A DNA stretch of 63,399 bases from an uncultured Akkermansia sp. (GTDB lineage: Bacteria > Verrucomicrobiota > Verrucomicrobiia > Verrucomicrobiales > Akkermansiaceae), in assembly GCA_947589295.1 (NCBI GenBank), contig CANQBZ010000006.1:1-63399 (forward strand). The letters run 5' to 3'. Below, piece by piece: positions 39,195 to 48,843 of this stretch. The translations under genes and the position numbers were made by a program. Numbering within the stretch: position 1 is the stretch's first letter; the number at the start of each line of letters is the position of its first letter. The notes under the pieces are model-generated. The model was given only the letters and a program-made list of their open reading frames with translations, was not told where the DNA came from and did not search any database.

Positions 39195-39788
39195 TTAGGG
39201 GTTGGGGCCAGGCAGAGCATCTGCCGGGGAATCCTGAGTATCGTCATCGCGAGAGAGAACGCGGTGCAGATAACGACGCAGACTGGCGGCGTTGTAAGCG
39301 CCTTCGATGGTGCGCAGCTTTACGCCTTCGGTATAGAGAATCGTCGTAGGCACTTTGGTGATGTGAAATTGCTCCGCGAGATCAGGGTAAGCATCAGCAT
39401 TCACGTCTACAACCTGAACATGCCCCTTTTCCTCTTGGGACAGCTGCTTAAGTTCGCGGACCATATCCGCTGAGTGGGGACACCAAGGGGCAGTAAAGCA
39501 GAGCCAGAGGGTGCGACCAGATACGCCTGTCACTTGGCGGATGTCCTGGCCGCTGTAAGCGCTGTAGAGCTCGTAGCGAGGAGAGGTAAGGAGCTGGGTG
39601 GGCACCGGTGCGAGACTGGTGGGGCGCATATCCAGGGCCTCGGGGTTGGGCTGCGGAGCCGGGCGAGAGATTGAAGTAGGGATGTCCTGCGCGGCGCCTT
39701 GCTGCTCATCAGCATCATCACAACAGGTGAGTATAGAGCAGAGTAGCGCGAGAATGAGCGTGCAGCGGCGGTCCATCACGAAGAGCAT
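39195..39788 (-). CDS. Exported thioredoxin-like protein with a one-cysteine active site
   Basis: A 197-residue protein with an N-terminal hydrophobic signal (TLILALLCSILTCC), a linker rich in Pro and Ser to about residue 85, and a C-terminal thioredoxin fold. The active-site segment reads FTAPWCPHSADMVREL, that is CPHS: the second, resolving Cys is Ser. The cis-Pro is kept in ITKVPTTILY. It may therefore act as a thiol isomerase, a trap or a chaperone rather than an ordinary oxidoreductase. Start ATG 39788 has GAGAG upstream; ATG 39776 is an alternative. It precedes trpS by 13 bases, with no obvious functional link. Confidence 0.8.
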   Translation of the reverse strand: MLFVMDRRCTLILALLCSILTCCDDADEQQGAAQDIPTSISRPAPQPNPEALDMRPTSLAPVPTQLLTSPRYELYSAYSGQDIRQVTGVSGRTLWLCFTAPWCPHSADMVRELKQLSQEEKGHVQVVDVNADAYPDLAEQFHITKVPTTILYTEGVKLRTIEGAYNAASLRRYLHRVLSRDDDTQDSPADALPGPNP

Positions 39789-39976
39789 CTTCTCTCTTTT
39801 AAGGGGAAGATGAAAGCCGATAGTGTGTCCTACATGTAACGGGCGGTCAGCAGTTGACTTGCTTGAAAGTCGGGGCGACGAGTCAAAGGGGAAACGAAAT
39901 GAGTCAGGGGCGCGATCCATTTTGCGTACGTGCGAGGCATAGACGCGGAAGTGCGTTTGTTTGAAGCGGAATGAGG

Positions 39977-40771
39977 TTAGCGACGGGAGCGCGAGGAAGC
40001 GGAGAGCAGACGCAACGCGTAGTACGCCAGCATGGCAATAGAAGAGAGAGCTGCTGCAACATAGGTCATGGCAGCCCAGTTCAGAGCCGATTCAGCGTGT
40101 CGATGAGCCGTTGGGGAGGCAAGACCGACTCGATTGAGCCAAGCGAGGGCGCGGCGGGAAGCATCAAACTCCACTGGCAGGGTGACTAAGGCAAAAATGG
40201 TGGAGCTGGCAAAGAGAATCAGCCCAAACCAAGCTACCATGGTACTCCCACCCGCTGCTATCAGAACGAGCCCGGCCATGAGAACAAATTGTCCGAGATG
40301 CGCGCCGATATTTACCAACGGAACCATGCGTGAGCGCATGGCAAGCCAAGGGTAGGCTGCGGCGTGTTGCACGGCGTGGCCACATTCGTGTGCTGCTACA
40401 GCCATGGCGGCGACTGTTGCCTCGCGAAACACCGAATCCGAGAGATTGACTGTGCGGCTGACGGGATTGTAGTGGTCGGTGAGCTGGCCGGATACGTGGG
40501 TAATCTGCACATGGTGCAGACCATGGGCATCCAGCATACGGCGTGCGACCTGTACACCCGTGAGCGAACAGGATTCGGTCGAGAATTTTTTGACGCAGGC
40601 CATCATCCGGTAGTGGACGAAAGCGCCGATGAGACTAACCACGACAAGAATGAAGAGACCAGCCATTGTGGCAGAATCCAGCGAGTCGTAAAAAAACGGC
40701 GAGGAGTCGGAAATCGAGTCGTAGGAGTACTGCGCAAGGGGAAGGAGGATAGCGAAGTGGCGTGCAATCAT
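39977..40771 (-). CDS. Membrane zinc metallopeptidase (YugP-like)
   Basis: The 264-residue protein has the HECGHAVQHA zinc motif and three to four hydrophobic helices (about 35-55, 160-210 and near the C-terminus), matching the neutral zinc metallopeptidase family that includes YugP. Members are presumed to cleave membrane or misfolded proteins; substrates are poorly known. ATG 40771 overlaps the queG stop as ATGA. It is the last gene of the Sel1-queG-peptidase unit. Confidence 0.88.
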   Translation of the reverse strand: MIARHFAILLPLAQYSYDSISDSSPFFYDSLDSATMAGLFILVVVSLIGAFVHYRMMACVKKFSTESCSLTGVQVARRMLDAHGLHHVQITHVSGQLTDHYNPVSRTVNLSDSVFREATVAAMAVAAHECGHAVQHAAAYPWLAMRSRMVPLVNIGAHLGQFVLMAGLVLIAAGGSTMVAWFGLILFASSTIFALVTLPVEFDASRRALAWLNRVGLASPTAHRHAESALNWAAMTYVAAALSSIAMLAYYALRLLSASSRSRR

Positions 40772-41682
40772 GATGGTGGGCGAACAGAAAAGGATCGAAT
40801 GTTGCGTTGCAGGTGGTCGGAGCCAGTGCGTTGCATGGGGGAACTGGAGAGCAGATGACCCCACTCGTTTACACGCAGCCCGGCGAGTTCATCCTGAGGC
40901 ATGGCTGCCATACGCGCGGGCATGAGCAGGTGCGAGTCTACCGCATGCGGTGGAGGGAGATGGTTCCAGGGACAGACCTCTTGGCAAGCATCACAACCGT
41001 ACAGGTAACCGCGCATAGCTTTCTGAATATCCGGCGGAGCAGAGAGTTGCTTGCTCTCGATTGTCCAGTAGGCCAGGCAGCGGCGTGCATCACAGCGGCC
41101 GTTTTGCAGGGCATGTGTGGGGCAGGCCTGCTCGCAGCGGCGGCATGACCCGCAGTGGTTGTGCATGGGTCGGTCTGCGGGGAGCTGCAAGGTCGTGAGG
41201 ATACAGGAGAGGAAACAAAACGATCCCCCGCGCGGGCGCACGAGAAGTCCATTGCGCCCGATCCAGCCAAGCCCGGCGGCGGCGGCAAAAAAACGCTCAC
41301 TGACTGGACCGGAATCGCTGAAGCACTTTTGAGACCCGCCGTAAAATTGCAGTGTCTCATCCAGATCAGCCAGTTTGGGCGCAAGAAGTTTATGGTAATC
41401 TTCACCCTGTGCGTAGCGAGCCACGGAGCCAGTAGAACGGCGAGCATCTTTCCTCGGGTATTCGTAGGTGAGCATGATGACGCTGCGTACGCCGGGAAGA
41501 AGCAATGCGGGGTTTTGCCGCAGGGGCAGGTGGCGCTCCAGCCAGTGCATACCTGCATGGCAGCCATCGTTCAGCCATTGCTCCAGCGCATCCCCCTGAT
41601 CAATGCCCGCCGGCGCTACACCCAACGCCGAGAAACCGAGTTGCTCAGCGGCATATTGCACTGCTTGGCGGGCGACCTTCAT
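40768..41682 (-). CDS. queG: Epoxyqueuosine reductase
   Basis: The 304-residue enzyme reduces epoxyqueuosine to queuosine in tRNA anticodons, using cobalamin and two [4Fe-4S] clusters. The Fe-S ligands are CGSCRRCEQACPT and CDACQEVCPWN. Other family segments are YEYPRK, SDSGPVSERFFAAAAGLGWIG and CRCLAYWTIES-like CLAYWTIES. It is shorter than the E. coli enzyme and lacks most of the C-terminal HEAT-like region, as in other short members. ATG 41682 overlaps the Sel1-protein stop as ATGA. Its corrinoid need fits the cobA-hemD and metH genes in the window. Confidence 0.93.
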   Translation of the reverse strand: MKVARQAVQYAAEQLGFSALGVAPAGIDQGDALEQWLNDGCHAGMHWLERHLPLRQNPALLLPGVRSVIMLTYEYPRKDARRSTGSVARYAQGEDYHKLLAPKLADLDETLQFYGGSQKCFSDSGPVSERFFAAAAGLGWIGRNGLLVRPRGGSFCFLSCILTTLQLPADRPMHNHCGSCRRCEQACPTHALQNGRCDARRCLAYWTIESKQLSAPPDIQKAMRGYLYGCDACQEVCPWNHLPPPHAVDSHLLMPARMAAMPQDELAGLRVNEWGHLLSSSPMQRTGSDHLQRNIRSFSVRPPS

Positions 41683-42674
41683 GAACGAGCAGCGGCGGCG
41701 CGAAGCAGCGGCGGCTCCAAATAGCCCCGTAGGATAGGTGCAATCGGTAGAACGTGCAGGACTCGCAGGGACGCGCGTGCCACGCGCTGTTGCCAAGTAC
41801 TGCCAGCGGATTTTTTCATGTGGTAGGCTATACGCTGCATGTTAGTGGAGGCCTCGCGGCAGCCAAGTTCGGCAGCAAGCCTGTAGTAGTGCAGCGCCTT
41901 AGTTGTGTCGGGAGCGACTCCCAGGCCTCGCTCGTAAATCATGGCAAGATTGTTGATTGCGCGTGGGTCGCGCCAAGACAACCCCTTTCGGTACAGGAAG
42001 AGGGCAGTTTTGTAGTCTGGACCTCCGTAAATGCCCATGCCTTTCGTGTACATGTAGCCGGCGTAGAAGAAAAGATTAGGGGTTTGGGGGCTATGTTTTG
42101 CGAGCCACTTGAGTACCAGGATAGCGGCTTGTGGGTTTCGAGAGGTGCCAATGCCGAACATGAGGTAACGAGCTAGCTCGACGCGCGCTTGGGAACAACC
42201 CATTTTAGCGGCAAGACGCATATTGTTGAACGCATTTTTGAGAGACTGTCGGGTAGCGCGGCGCTCTTCGTAGCGTGCATAACGAAAACGAGCCTCGGCG
42301 GCAAGCTTACGGTCTGCGGAGTGGGTGGCGATGCGCAAAGCCCAATCGGACGCTTTGCGTATGTCTGCATTGATACCCTTGCGCTTGCCTTCGTAAACAT
42401 CCAGCAGTAGCAAACTTGCCTCGGCATGACCGGCCTCAGCGCATTTTTCAAGCATGGAGGGTACACCCGTTACATCGTTTACAGCCGGGTTATTCAGGAT
42501 TGAGCAAGCCTGTTCGTAGAGAATTTGCGCATGCTGTGGCGAGATATGGGAAGAGAATGCGGCTGATGCCGGTTTGGCAGCGGAGGGATCCCTCCAATTC
42601 GCCCGTGACCACACAGCTACTGTGCCTCCAACGAGCAGGAGGATCACCAGTAGTTCGACAACTTTCTTGCGCAT
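41679..42674 (-). CDS. Sel1/TPR-like repeat protein with N-terminal membrane anchor
   Basis: The 331-residue protein opens with one hydrophobic segment (VVELLVILLLVGGTVAVW), so it is anchored or exported. About 50-290 are Sel1-like repeats: AEAGHAEASLLLLDVYEG, AAKMGCSQARVELARYLMFGIG, NNLAMIYERGLGVAPDTTKALHYYRLAAELGC. Such repeats serve as protein-binding scaffolds. A basic, partly hydrophobic C-terminus follows (LHVLPIAPILRGYL). ATG 42674 is chosen with AAGGG upstream. It leads the operon with queG and the metallopeptidase. No specific function can be given. Confidence 0.85.
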   Translation of the reverse strand: MRKKVVELLVILLLVGGTVAVWSRANWRDPSAAKPASAAFSSHISPQHAQILYEQACSILNNPAVNDVTGVPSMLEKCAEAGHAEASLLLLDVYEGKRKGINADIRKASDWALRIATHSADRKLAAEARFRYARYEERRATRQSLKNAFNNMRLAAKMGCSQARVELARYLMFGIGTSRNPQAAILVLKWLAKHSPQTPNLFFYAGYMYTKGMGIYGGPDYKTALFLYRKGLSWRDPRAINNLAMIYERGLGVAPDTTKALHYYRLAAELGCREASTNMQRIAYHMKKSAGSTWQQRVARASLRVLHVLPIAPILRGYLEPPLLRAAAARS

Positions 42675-42956
42675 ACCAATGCCCTTTTTAGCACAGTTTT
42701 GACTATTTGTCCATGAGAATAGTCGAAGTGTGGCTACGCATCTCCGTGGATAAAGTCTTGTGTTTGGGGCAGAAAATTCTTTTGAAAAAACCGGGGACGT
42801 TGCATGGACGATCATCAAAATCCGCCCATTGGCGCGCTGCCCACGCGCCCCAGCCTAGGAAGCATTTGACGCATCGTTTAAGGAAATACTCCCGGTTTTC
42901 CAGGAACAGAAAGAGGAAAACGCCGAAGTTTTGCGTTTGGAAACAGGTGATTTGTA

Positions 42957-42985
42957 TTGACAAGGCAATGTGGAGTGTGTATAAG
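42957..42985 (+). promoter_or_regulatory. Promoter of the ROK-kinase gene
   Basis: TTGACA (42957-42962), 17-base spacer, TATAAG (42980-42985); ATG follows after 13 bases. Same sequence form as the nuoA promoter. The rest of the 324-base gap from 42675 shows no gene. Confidence 0.8.
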
Positions 42986-42998
42986 ACGATGTGTTGTT

Positions 42999-44396
42999 AT
43001 GAAAATTGACCCCAAGTACACTCCTGAGTTGGATCCGAAGTTCGTATCTCCTGCACTTTGGAACGAAGCCTTTGAAAAAAAGGTGGCGCAAACTCCCGGA
43101 AAACATAGAGTAGACATAGCGCTGACGCGGCGGGATGGCACATGTTTTCGGTGGAGCGGGGAGCTGCTGCCGGAAGGAGAGGAGAGTGATGCTCTGAACT
43201 TCCGGTATGTGGAACGGATACTGAAGTTTTTGCTCTGGATGAAGGGCGGGTGTACGGTGATGGTGGCAGGGGCGCAACGTGTGGCAGATCAGCTGAGCAA
43301 GACCTACTGCAAGGGGGGGGAGCGTGAGTTTGATTGGAACTTTATCGGAAAGCTCATTTACGATCAACCCATCGAGATTGTGAAGGTAGCCAGTGAGGCG
43401 GACCTGCCGGCAGAGAAGCTCAGCTCCATTTCACTGGGGCGCAACTTGGATGGTTATCGCATCGGGTTTGATTTGGGCGGATCAGATCGCAAAGCTGCTG
43501 CGGTCGTGAATGGTGAGGTGGTGTACTCGGAGGAGGTGGTGTGGAACCCTTACCATGAAAAGGACCCCAACTATCATTTGGAGGGTGTGGATGATTCCCT
43601 GCTGCGCGTGGCTAAGCATCTGCCGCAAGTGGACGCCATAGGCGGTTCGGCGGCCGGAGTGTACGTGGACAATGAGCCGAGGGTGGCGTCGCTTTTCCGC
43701 GGAATTGCGGAGGACGACTTCAAGAACGTGATACGCCCAATGTTCCACACTCTGCAAAAAAGGTGGAGTGAGCGGATGGGCAAGCCCGTTCCTTTTGACG
43801 TGGTGAATGATGGGGAGGTGACGGCTCTTGCGGGAGCCATGGGTATGAACGACGATGCCGTGCTGGGTATAGCGATGGGTACCTCGTTGGCGTCTGGCTA
43901 TGTCGACCCAGAAGGGCATATTATGCCTTGGCTCAATGAGCTCGCTTTTGTGCCGGTGGATTATCAAGAGGATGGCGGCGTGGATGAGTGGTCCAAGGAC
44001 AAGGGGGTGGGCGCTATGTATTTTTCGCAGCAGGCGGTGGCACGTTTGGCGCCGCGCGCTGGGTTCGACTTCGGCGATATGCCCTACCCCGAGCAGCTCA
44101 AAAAAGTGCAAGCAGCCATGGAAGAGGGCGATGAGCGCGCCCGCAAGATCTATGAAACGATAGGCGTGGAGTTTGGCTACTCGGTGGCGTATTTTGCCCG
44201 TTTTTACAGTGTGCGCAATCTGCTTTTCCTGGGTCGAGTGGCCACAGGCGAAGGAGGGCAGGTTATCATTGATAAGGCAAATGAAGTGCTGCAGGGGGAA
44301 TTCCCGAAACTGAACATTAACCTGTGTGTGCCGGATGAGCGTACCAAGCGGCATGGACAGGCAGTTGCTGCTGCCTCTCTCCCCAAGCTAGGGTGA
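42999..44396 (+). CDS. ROK-family sugar kinase-like protein
   Basis: The 465-residue protein has an N-terminal extension of about 145 residues of unknown role, then an actin-like ATPase core: IGFDLGGSDRKAAAVVNGE (phosphate-1 loop), VDAIGGSAAGVYVDNEP, FDVVNDGEVTALAGAMG (catalytic Asp in VVNDGEV), and GIAMGTSLASGYVD. These are ROK kinase features, although the zinc-binding CxCGxxGC motif of many ROK members is absent. It could phosphorylate a hexose or be a regulator. The start at 42999 is fixed by the promoter just upstream. The Ser/Thr kinase gene follows after 91 bases. Confidence 0.82.
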   Translation: MKIDPKYTPELDPKFVSPALWNEAFEKKVAQTPGKHRVDIALTRRDGTCFRWSGELLPEGEESDALNFRYVERILKFLLWMKGGCTVMVAGAQRVADQLSKTYCKGGEREFDWNFIGKLIYDQPIEIVKVASEADLPAEKLSSISLGRNLDGYRIGFDLGGSDRKAAAVVNGEVVYSEEVVWNPYHEKDPNYHLEGVDDSLLRVAKHLPQVDAIGGSAAGVYVDNEPRVASLFRGIAEDDFKNVIRPMFHTLQKRWSERMGKPVPFDVVNDGEVTALAGAMGMNDDAVLGIAMGTSLASGYVDPEGHIMPWLNELAFVPVDYQEDGGVDEWSKDKGVGAMYFSQQAVARLAPRAGFDFGDMPYPEQLKKVQAAMEEGDERARKIYETIGVEFGYSVAYFARFYSVRNLLFLGRVATGEGGQVIIDKANEVLQGEFPKLNINLCVPDERTKRHGQAVAAASLPKLG

Positions 44397-44487
44397 GAAG
44401 CAGGAAGGCATCCCCGCTGGAAAGGGCGTCATGGAATCGCCCCTCAAGAGGGGAGAGCAAGCTGTTTTCTGAAGAGAAGCGAAGAGC

Positions 44488-47466
44488 ATGGCGAAAGGGA
44501 AAGAGATATGGGTGTGCCCGTGCTGCGCTGCACATGTGGATATATCAGAGCTTGGGTTGTATGCCGAGGTGAGGTGCCCGCGCTGCTATTATGCAGATCG
44601 CGTGCATATGCAGCTTGGTAACTTCCGTCTGGAGGGTGTGCTGGGCGTAGGGGGCATGAGCGTCGTTTACCGAGCGCTGGATGTGACGCTCAACCGCCCC
44701 GTAGCTCTCAAAGTGCTCAATGATACATTCCGCGGCCAGCCGGAGCGCATAGAGCGCTTCGAAAATGAGAGTGCCATGATGGCACGTGTGCGTCATGAGA
44801 ATGTGACCTCGGTTTATTCTGCTGGGCGAGCGTATGGGCAATTTTACATTGCCATGGAGCTGGTAGATGGCACGAATTTGGAGCACATGGTGAGCTTGGA
44901 AGAACCTCTGGGCGCGTCAGCTGCTCTGGAGATTGTGCGACAAGTGGCTATGGGACTGCGCGCGGCGAGCGAGGCAGGCTTGCTGCACAGGGATATGAAA
45001 CCGGGTAACATACTCATCACCCGTGGGGATCGGGTGAAGGTAATAGATTTTGGCCTGGCTCTGGCAGATACGGCGGGGGATACTGAGGAGGTGATATGGG
45101 CAACTCCTTATTATGTGCCACCCGAGACCTTGCGGCGCAAGCCGGAGGATGTGCGAACGGATATATACGCGCTCGGGATGACGCTGCGCTATATGCTCAC
45201 CGGCGTAGAAGTATTCCCTGTGCAAGCAGATTCTGTCTCTGCGTTGTTGAATTGTAAGCGGCATTTACCTCCCTTTGCCCAGCAACGGCCGGATGCCAAC
45301 CCCGTGCTCTGTGATTTAGTGGATCACATGACACAGTACAGCATGGCGGGGCGCCCATCAAACTACGATGAACTTCTCGATGAAATCGGCGAAGTGCAGC
45401 GTGCGCTTGCTGGAGACGAGCGACGAGGCAGGGGGAAGCTGGGCGTGCCGCATCTGCTGGGTCGACTTGCCTTGCTTGGGGCCGTAGGCTGGCTTGGGTA
45501 TTGCATGGCGTGTGTTGTGGCACGTTGGCATGAGACTGACTCTCAAAAGGGGAGCCCTGTGGTGGTGCGGGCAGAGCAGGTGGACGTAGTCCCCCCCCAG
45601 ATTGGTCAACTGCGCAGTGCGATCACAAAAATTGGGGCGGAGAAGTTTGATGAGGCCGTGGAACAGCTGTTGATTATGAGCCAGCGAGAGCAGGACCCTT
45701 GCGTGGCGGCTTGGGCGGCGTATCTGGTGCGTGTGCTGGCAAGGACGGTGCCTGTCAGGGATGGGTATGCCAAAGCAGAGGCCGCGCAGAAGCGTCTTGA
45801 CCAGCTATTGGCGATACCGCATCAGACTTCCCCGAGTACGGCTGTGTTTTGGGAGTACTTGCGGACCCATGCAGAGCGGGTGGACCCTCAGCCGGTGGAT
45901 TGGTACAACGGTAAGGACGGTTGGCCGGCTCAGAAGTCGGATCAACTTAGCCCACAGCTGGCGCAGGACGTAGTGCGCCGTGGATGTCCGTTGCCTATGC
46001 TGCCGGACAAACTGATGGAGTTGGCAGAGATGGCGCTCTGGCATGGGCGGGAAGATATCATTAAAGAGTGCCGCACTCGCCTGCAGGGAGCTCCAGCCTA
46101 CATGAAGGATTATGCAGAGCTTGGCAGACTGTTCCAGCGAGTGATGCAGGAGCGACTTTCGGTGCGCCGCATTGCTAAAACGGAAGGTGAAATGGATCGC
46201 ACGATGAGCCGTCTGCATCGGACTTTGCCAACGCAGGCAGACGTAGACGCCTTGGCACGCATAGCCAACGATCAAGAATTGCCCATGCGCTTGCGCCAGC
46301 TGGCCGGTATACGCAGTGAGGCTGCGCAAGTGGGCATGCATATGGGACAGCTGTTTATGCGTAAGGTCCCGGATAAGTTGCGGGCAGATATGTCGCTTGG
46401 GCAGATGGTGGATACAGTGGTGGGAGGCAATGGACTGCGGATTAGCAGCAAAACCGCGGAGCTGGCTCATCCGGCGAAGCATGCGATAGATGGCAACAAA
46501 GAGACGAGGTGGTGCGCCGTGAACCGGGCGCTTGGGCTGCATGTGACCGTACGGTTGCCGGAAAAGGAGAAAGTGGGTTCTGTTGTGTTTCACTGGGAAA
46601 ATAATGCTGCACAAACCTATCGCATTCAAACTTATTGTGATGGTCACGAGGTGCAGACCAGTGATGTGAAAAAAAATGCGGATTCCTCACGCGTGGTATT
46701 TGAAAGTCAGCCTATTGATGAGATCAGGTTATCGCTGATGGAAACGAGACTAGCTTGGGCGAGCGTGCGTGAAATTGAGTTCTTTGATGAAAAGGGTAAG
46801 CAAATTTATCTTCCTAAGCATCAAGAGGAAGAGTCGAAATTGCCAAGAGTTGTGTTGGAAGACGCGCAAGCGGTGGCGGCTATCTTGGAAGAAGACTCCC
46901 AAGCGGAAAGTTTGCTGTTGGACATTACCAAACGAAAAGAAAACAAAAAAAACAATTTCCGTGTCCTTGCCGTTTCATGGTTGAAGCGATTGAGAGAAGG
47001 TCGGGATGCACGCTGGGCTGCTGCTGAGCCACTTGAAGGGAACCGGGAAGAGCGACTTGCCGAGTTGTTTGACCGGGTGAAACGCTGTTGTTTGGTGCGG
47101 GTGAAAGAGGGGAATAACTTGGCTTTCTTGAATATGCCTGAGGTCAAATCTGGTGGATTGAATCTGTTGGATGAGCAACAAACCGTTTTTTTGCAGCATG
47201 CAGATGTGGTGGAACTTGAGGATGATCAGCCGTTGCCCGTATATGGACTGAAAGGAGATCGGTTTAATCAGTTTTCGCTTTGGAGTGGGTATTTGCAACC
47301 TGTGCCGCAGACTACGGCAGAGCACTTTATAGAGACCGGGAGCGGCGTGCATATTCGTACGGAGGAACAATTCCTCACTCAATTGAAGGATAAGCAAGAT
47401 AACCCAACTCCCTTTTTCTTCCGGCGCGTACCGGTGTACAATTTTTCAAAAAAAGTGGAACAATGA
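44488..47466 (+). CDS. Membrane Ser/Thr protein kinase with zinc ribbon and discoidin-like exterior
   Basis: The 992-residue receptor-type kinase has four parts. A zinc ribbon (C10-C13, C30-C33) leads into a Hanks-type kinase domain (about 47-300): GVGGMSVVY loop, Lys75, HRD at 167-169, DFG at 187-189 and ATPYYVPPE. A membrane helix follows at about 325-345. The outer part of about 640 residues is mostly helical and includes a discoidin/F5-8C-like segment (about 645-775; HPAKHAIDGNKETRWCAVN, VGSVVFHWEN, REIEFFDEKG), a fold that usually binds carbohydrate. It may sense a glycan or cell-wall ligand and phosphorylate cytosolic targets; both are inference. Confidence 0.9.
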   Translation: MAKGKEIWVCPCCAAHVDISELGLYAEVRCPRCYYADRVHMQLGNFRLEGVLGVGGMSVVYRALDVTLNRPVALKVLNDTFRGQPERIERFENESAMMARVRHENVTSVYSAGRAYGQFYIAMELVDGTNLEHMVSLEEPLGASAALEIVRQVAMGLRAASEAGLLHRDMKPGNILITRGDRVKVIDFGLALADTAGDTEEVIWATPYYVPPETLRRKPEDVRTDIYALGMTLRYMLTGVEVFPVQADSVSALLNCKRHLPPFAQQRPDANPVLCDLVDHMTQYSMAGRPSNYDELLDEIGEVQRALAGDERRGRGKLGVPHLLGRLALLGAVGWLGYCMACVVARWHETDSQKGSPVVVRAEQVDVVPPQIGQLRSAITKIGAEKFDEAVEQLLIMSQREQDPCVAAWAAYLVRVLARTVPVRDGYAKAEAAQKRLDQLLAIPHQTSPSTAVFWEYLRTHAERVDPQPVDWYNGKDGWPAQKSDQLSPQLAQDVVRRGCPLPMLPDKLMELAEMALWHGREDIIKECRTRLQGAPAYMKDYAELGRLFQRVMQERLSVRRIAKTEGEMDRTMSRLHRTLPTQADVDALARIANDQELPMRLRQLAGIRSEAAQVGMHMGQLFMRKVPDKLRADMSLGQMVDTVVGGNGLRISSKTAELAHPAKHAIDGNKETRWCAVNRALGLHVTVRLPEKEKVGSVVFHWENNAAQTYRIQTYCDGHEVQTSDVKKNADSSRVVFESQPIDEIRLSLMETRLAWASVREIEFFDEKGKQIYLPKHQEEESKLPRVVLEDAQAVAAILEEDSQAESLLLDITKRKENKKNNFRVLAVSWLKRLREGRDARWAAAEPLEGNREERLAELFDRVKRCCLVRVKEGNNLAFLNMPEVKSGGLNLLDEQQTVFLQHADVVELEDDQPLPVYGLKGDRFNQFSLWSGYLQPVPQTTAEHFIETGSGVHIRTEEQFLTQLKDKQDNPTPFFFRRVPVYNFSKKVEQ

Positions 47467-47979
47467 GCGAGTCGGTTCAGGCTTTTCCGCCGTGATCAAG
47501 GCCGTCAATAACCCGATGAGAAAAGGAGCGGGAAGATTCGCTAGATGGTGCTGGGAACTGTGTGCCCGGAGCGTTCGGTGAGCGTACGGGAGGTCTGCAT
47601 TGCTTTCTGCAGAGGCTTTTACACACTGTTGATGCATATCGAGGTTGCGATGGTGAAAGCGGGGGAGTTGATGATAGCCACCATCAACTAAAACAGCAGT
47701 CTTAATCATGGCAATAAAAAAGCCCCCACATTCATAGATTCCCGGATGATGGGAAAATTACTGATGGGAGTGGATAAAGTCTTCGTCGGAATCACTTCCG
47801 CTAAGAAAAAGCTACTATATGAGAGACATTTTTTCAATCTTTATTTTGTCCTTTTGTTTATACTGTGGATCGCCAGATGAAATGCAATAAGCCCAAAGCG
47901 GTCGACAACCCCGTTGAGGCGGCGCTGAGTCAAGACGCCCGACGGCCCCGTGTAGGGCTCACGCGATGACAAGCGAGCA
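47467..47979. other. Gene-poor gap with two doubtful small frames
   Basis: On the minus strand 47446-47709 encodes 87 residues starting MIKTAVLVDGGYH, which recalls the first residues of NYN/LabA-type nuclease domains, but the rest does not fit and the frame runs into the kinase gene; it may be a decayed start of such a gene. On the plus strand 47877-47969 is a 30-codon frame with TATACT 12 bases before its ATG. Neither is convincing. No RNA gene was recognised. Confidence 0.3.
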
Positions 47980-48843
47980 TCAAAACAACAAAAAAGCCGC
48001 AACAAGCGCTGCAACAGTGAAAGAGGGGGATGCGATAAGGTCGATGATACCGCCGATGCCGGGGAGGAGGTGGCTGCTGTCCTTCACACCGAGACAGCGT
48101 TTAATAAAAGAACAGGCGAGATTTCCCATAACGGAAATGAGAAATAGCAGGGCGGAAATTGAAGCGGCACGCAGTATGGGGCATTCCGGCTCAACCAATC
48201 GGAGAAGCACTGTTCCACTGAGGATGGTAAGGATCAAAGAGCCGATGATTCCCTCCCATGATTTTTCGGGAGAGACGGCGGGACTGAAGGGACGCGAGAT
48301 AAAACGACGCCCGACGAGAGCCCCGCAGAGATAGGTCCAGATGTCGCTCATCTTTGTCACAGCGATGAAGAGAAGAAGCATGAGAGCTGTCGACGGATTC
48401 AGAAAGAACATGGCGAGCCCAAAAAGCCACCCGGGGTAAATGAACGCAACAAGAGAAATTCCCAAGCTGCGCAGGGCTGCCTCCGGGCTGCGCCCCAAGC
48501 AGTCCATCCTCACCACTTCACAGAGAAAAGCGAGGAGAACAAATATGATGAGTCCCACCAGAGGACAGGCCGAATAATTAGCCTCCAGGGGGTAGGCAAA
48601 AGGGATTGAGATGAAAAGGCACCACGGATATATCAACCCTGCCAACACAACGAGCCAGCGGTTTTCTCCCGCATTGCTCTTGCGCAGCATGAAAAACCAC
48701 TCGACTGCTGCCAGATTGCACAGCAAAGGCACGAGCACTTGCAGACAAATTCCATCATACAAAATGCATGCCGCAGCCACCACAGCAAGACTGATGATGG
48801 TGGAAAAGAGGCGCTTGAGAAAAGTCTTGAACTTGTCGCTCAT
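47980..48843 (-). CDS. Phosphatidate cytidylyltransferase-like protein, copy 1
   Basis: The 287-residue membrane protein resembles CDP-diglyceride synthase (CdsA), which makes CDP-diacylglycerol from CTP and phosphatidic acid. It has about eight hydrophobic helices and, near the C-terminus, the family region SFIKRCLGVKDSSHLLPGIGG followed by IIDLIA. Compared with the usual signature (PGHGG and DRxD) the His is Ile, the Arg is Leu, and the final Asp is Ala in this copy only. It is the most diverged of three tandem copies; the first 25 residues are still nearly identical to copy 2. It may be inactive or specialised. Confidence 0.82.
   Translation of the reverse strand: MSDKFKTFLKRLFSTIISLAVVAAACILYDGICLQVLVPLLCNLAAVEWFFMLRKSNAGENRWLVVLAGLIYPWCLFISIPFAYPLEANYSACPLVGLIIFVLLAFLCEVVRMDCLGRSPEAALRSLGISLVAFIYPGWLFGLAMFFLNPSTALMLLLFIAVTKMSDIWTYLCGALVGRRFISRPFSPAVSPEKSWEGIIGSLILTILSGTVLLRLVEPECPILRAASISALLFLISVMGNLACSFIKRCLGVKDSSHLLPGIGGIIDLIASPSFTVAALVAAFLLF

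Noticed and set aside
47877..47969. Structured RNA or small peptide before the cds-like genes
   Set aside because: Some short stems can be drawn and a 30-codon frame exists, but no known RNA family or conserved peptide was recognised.
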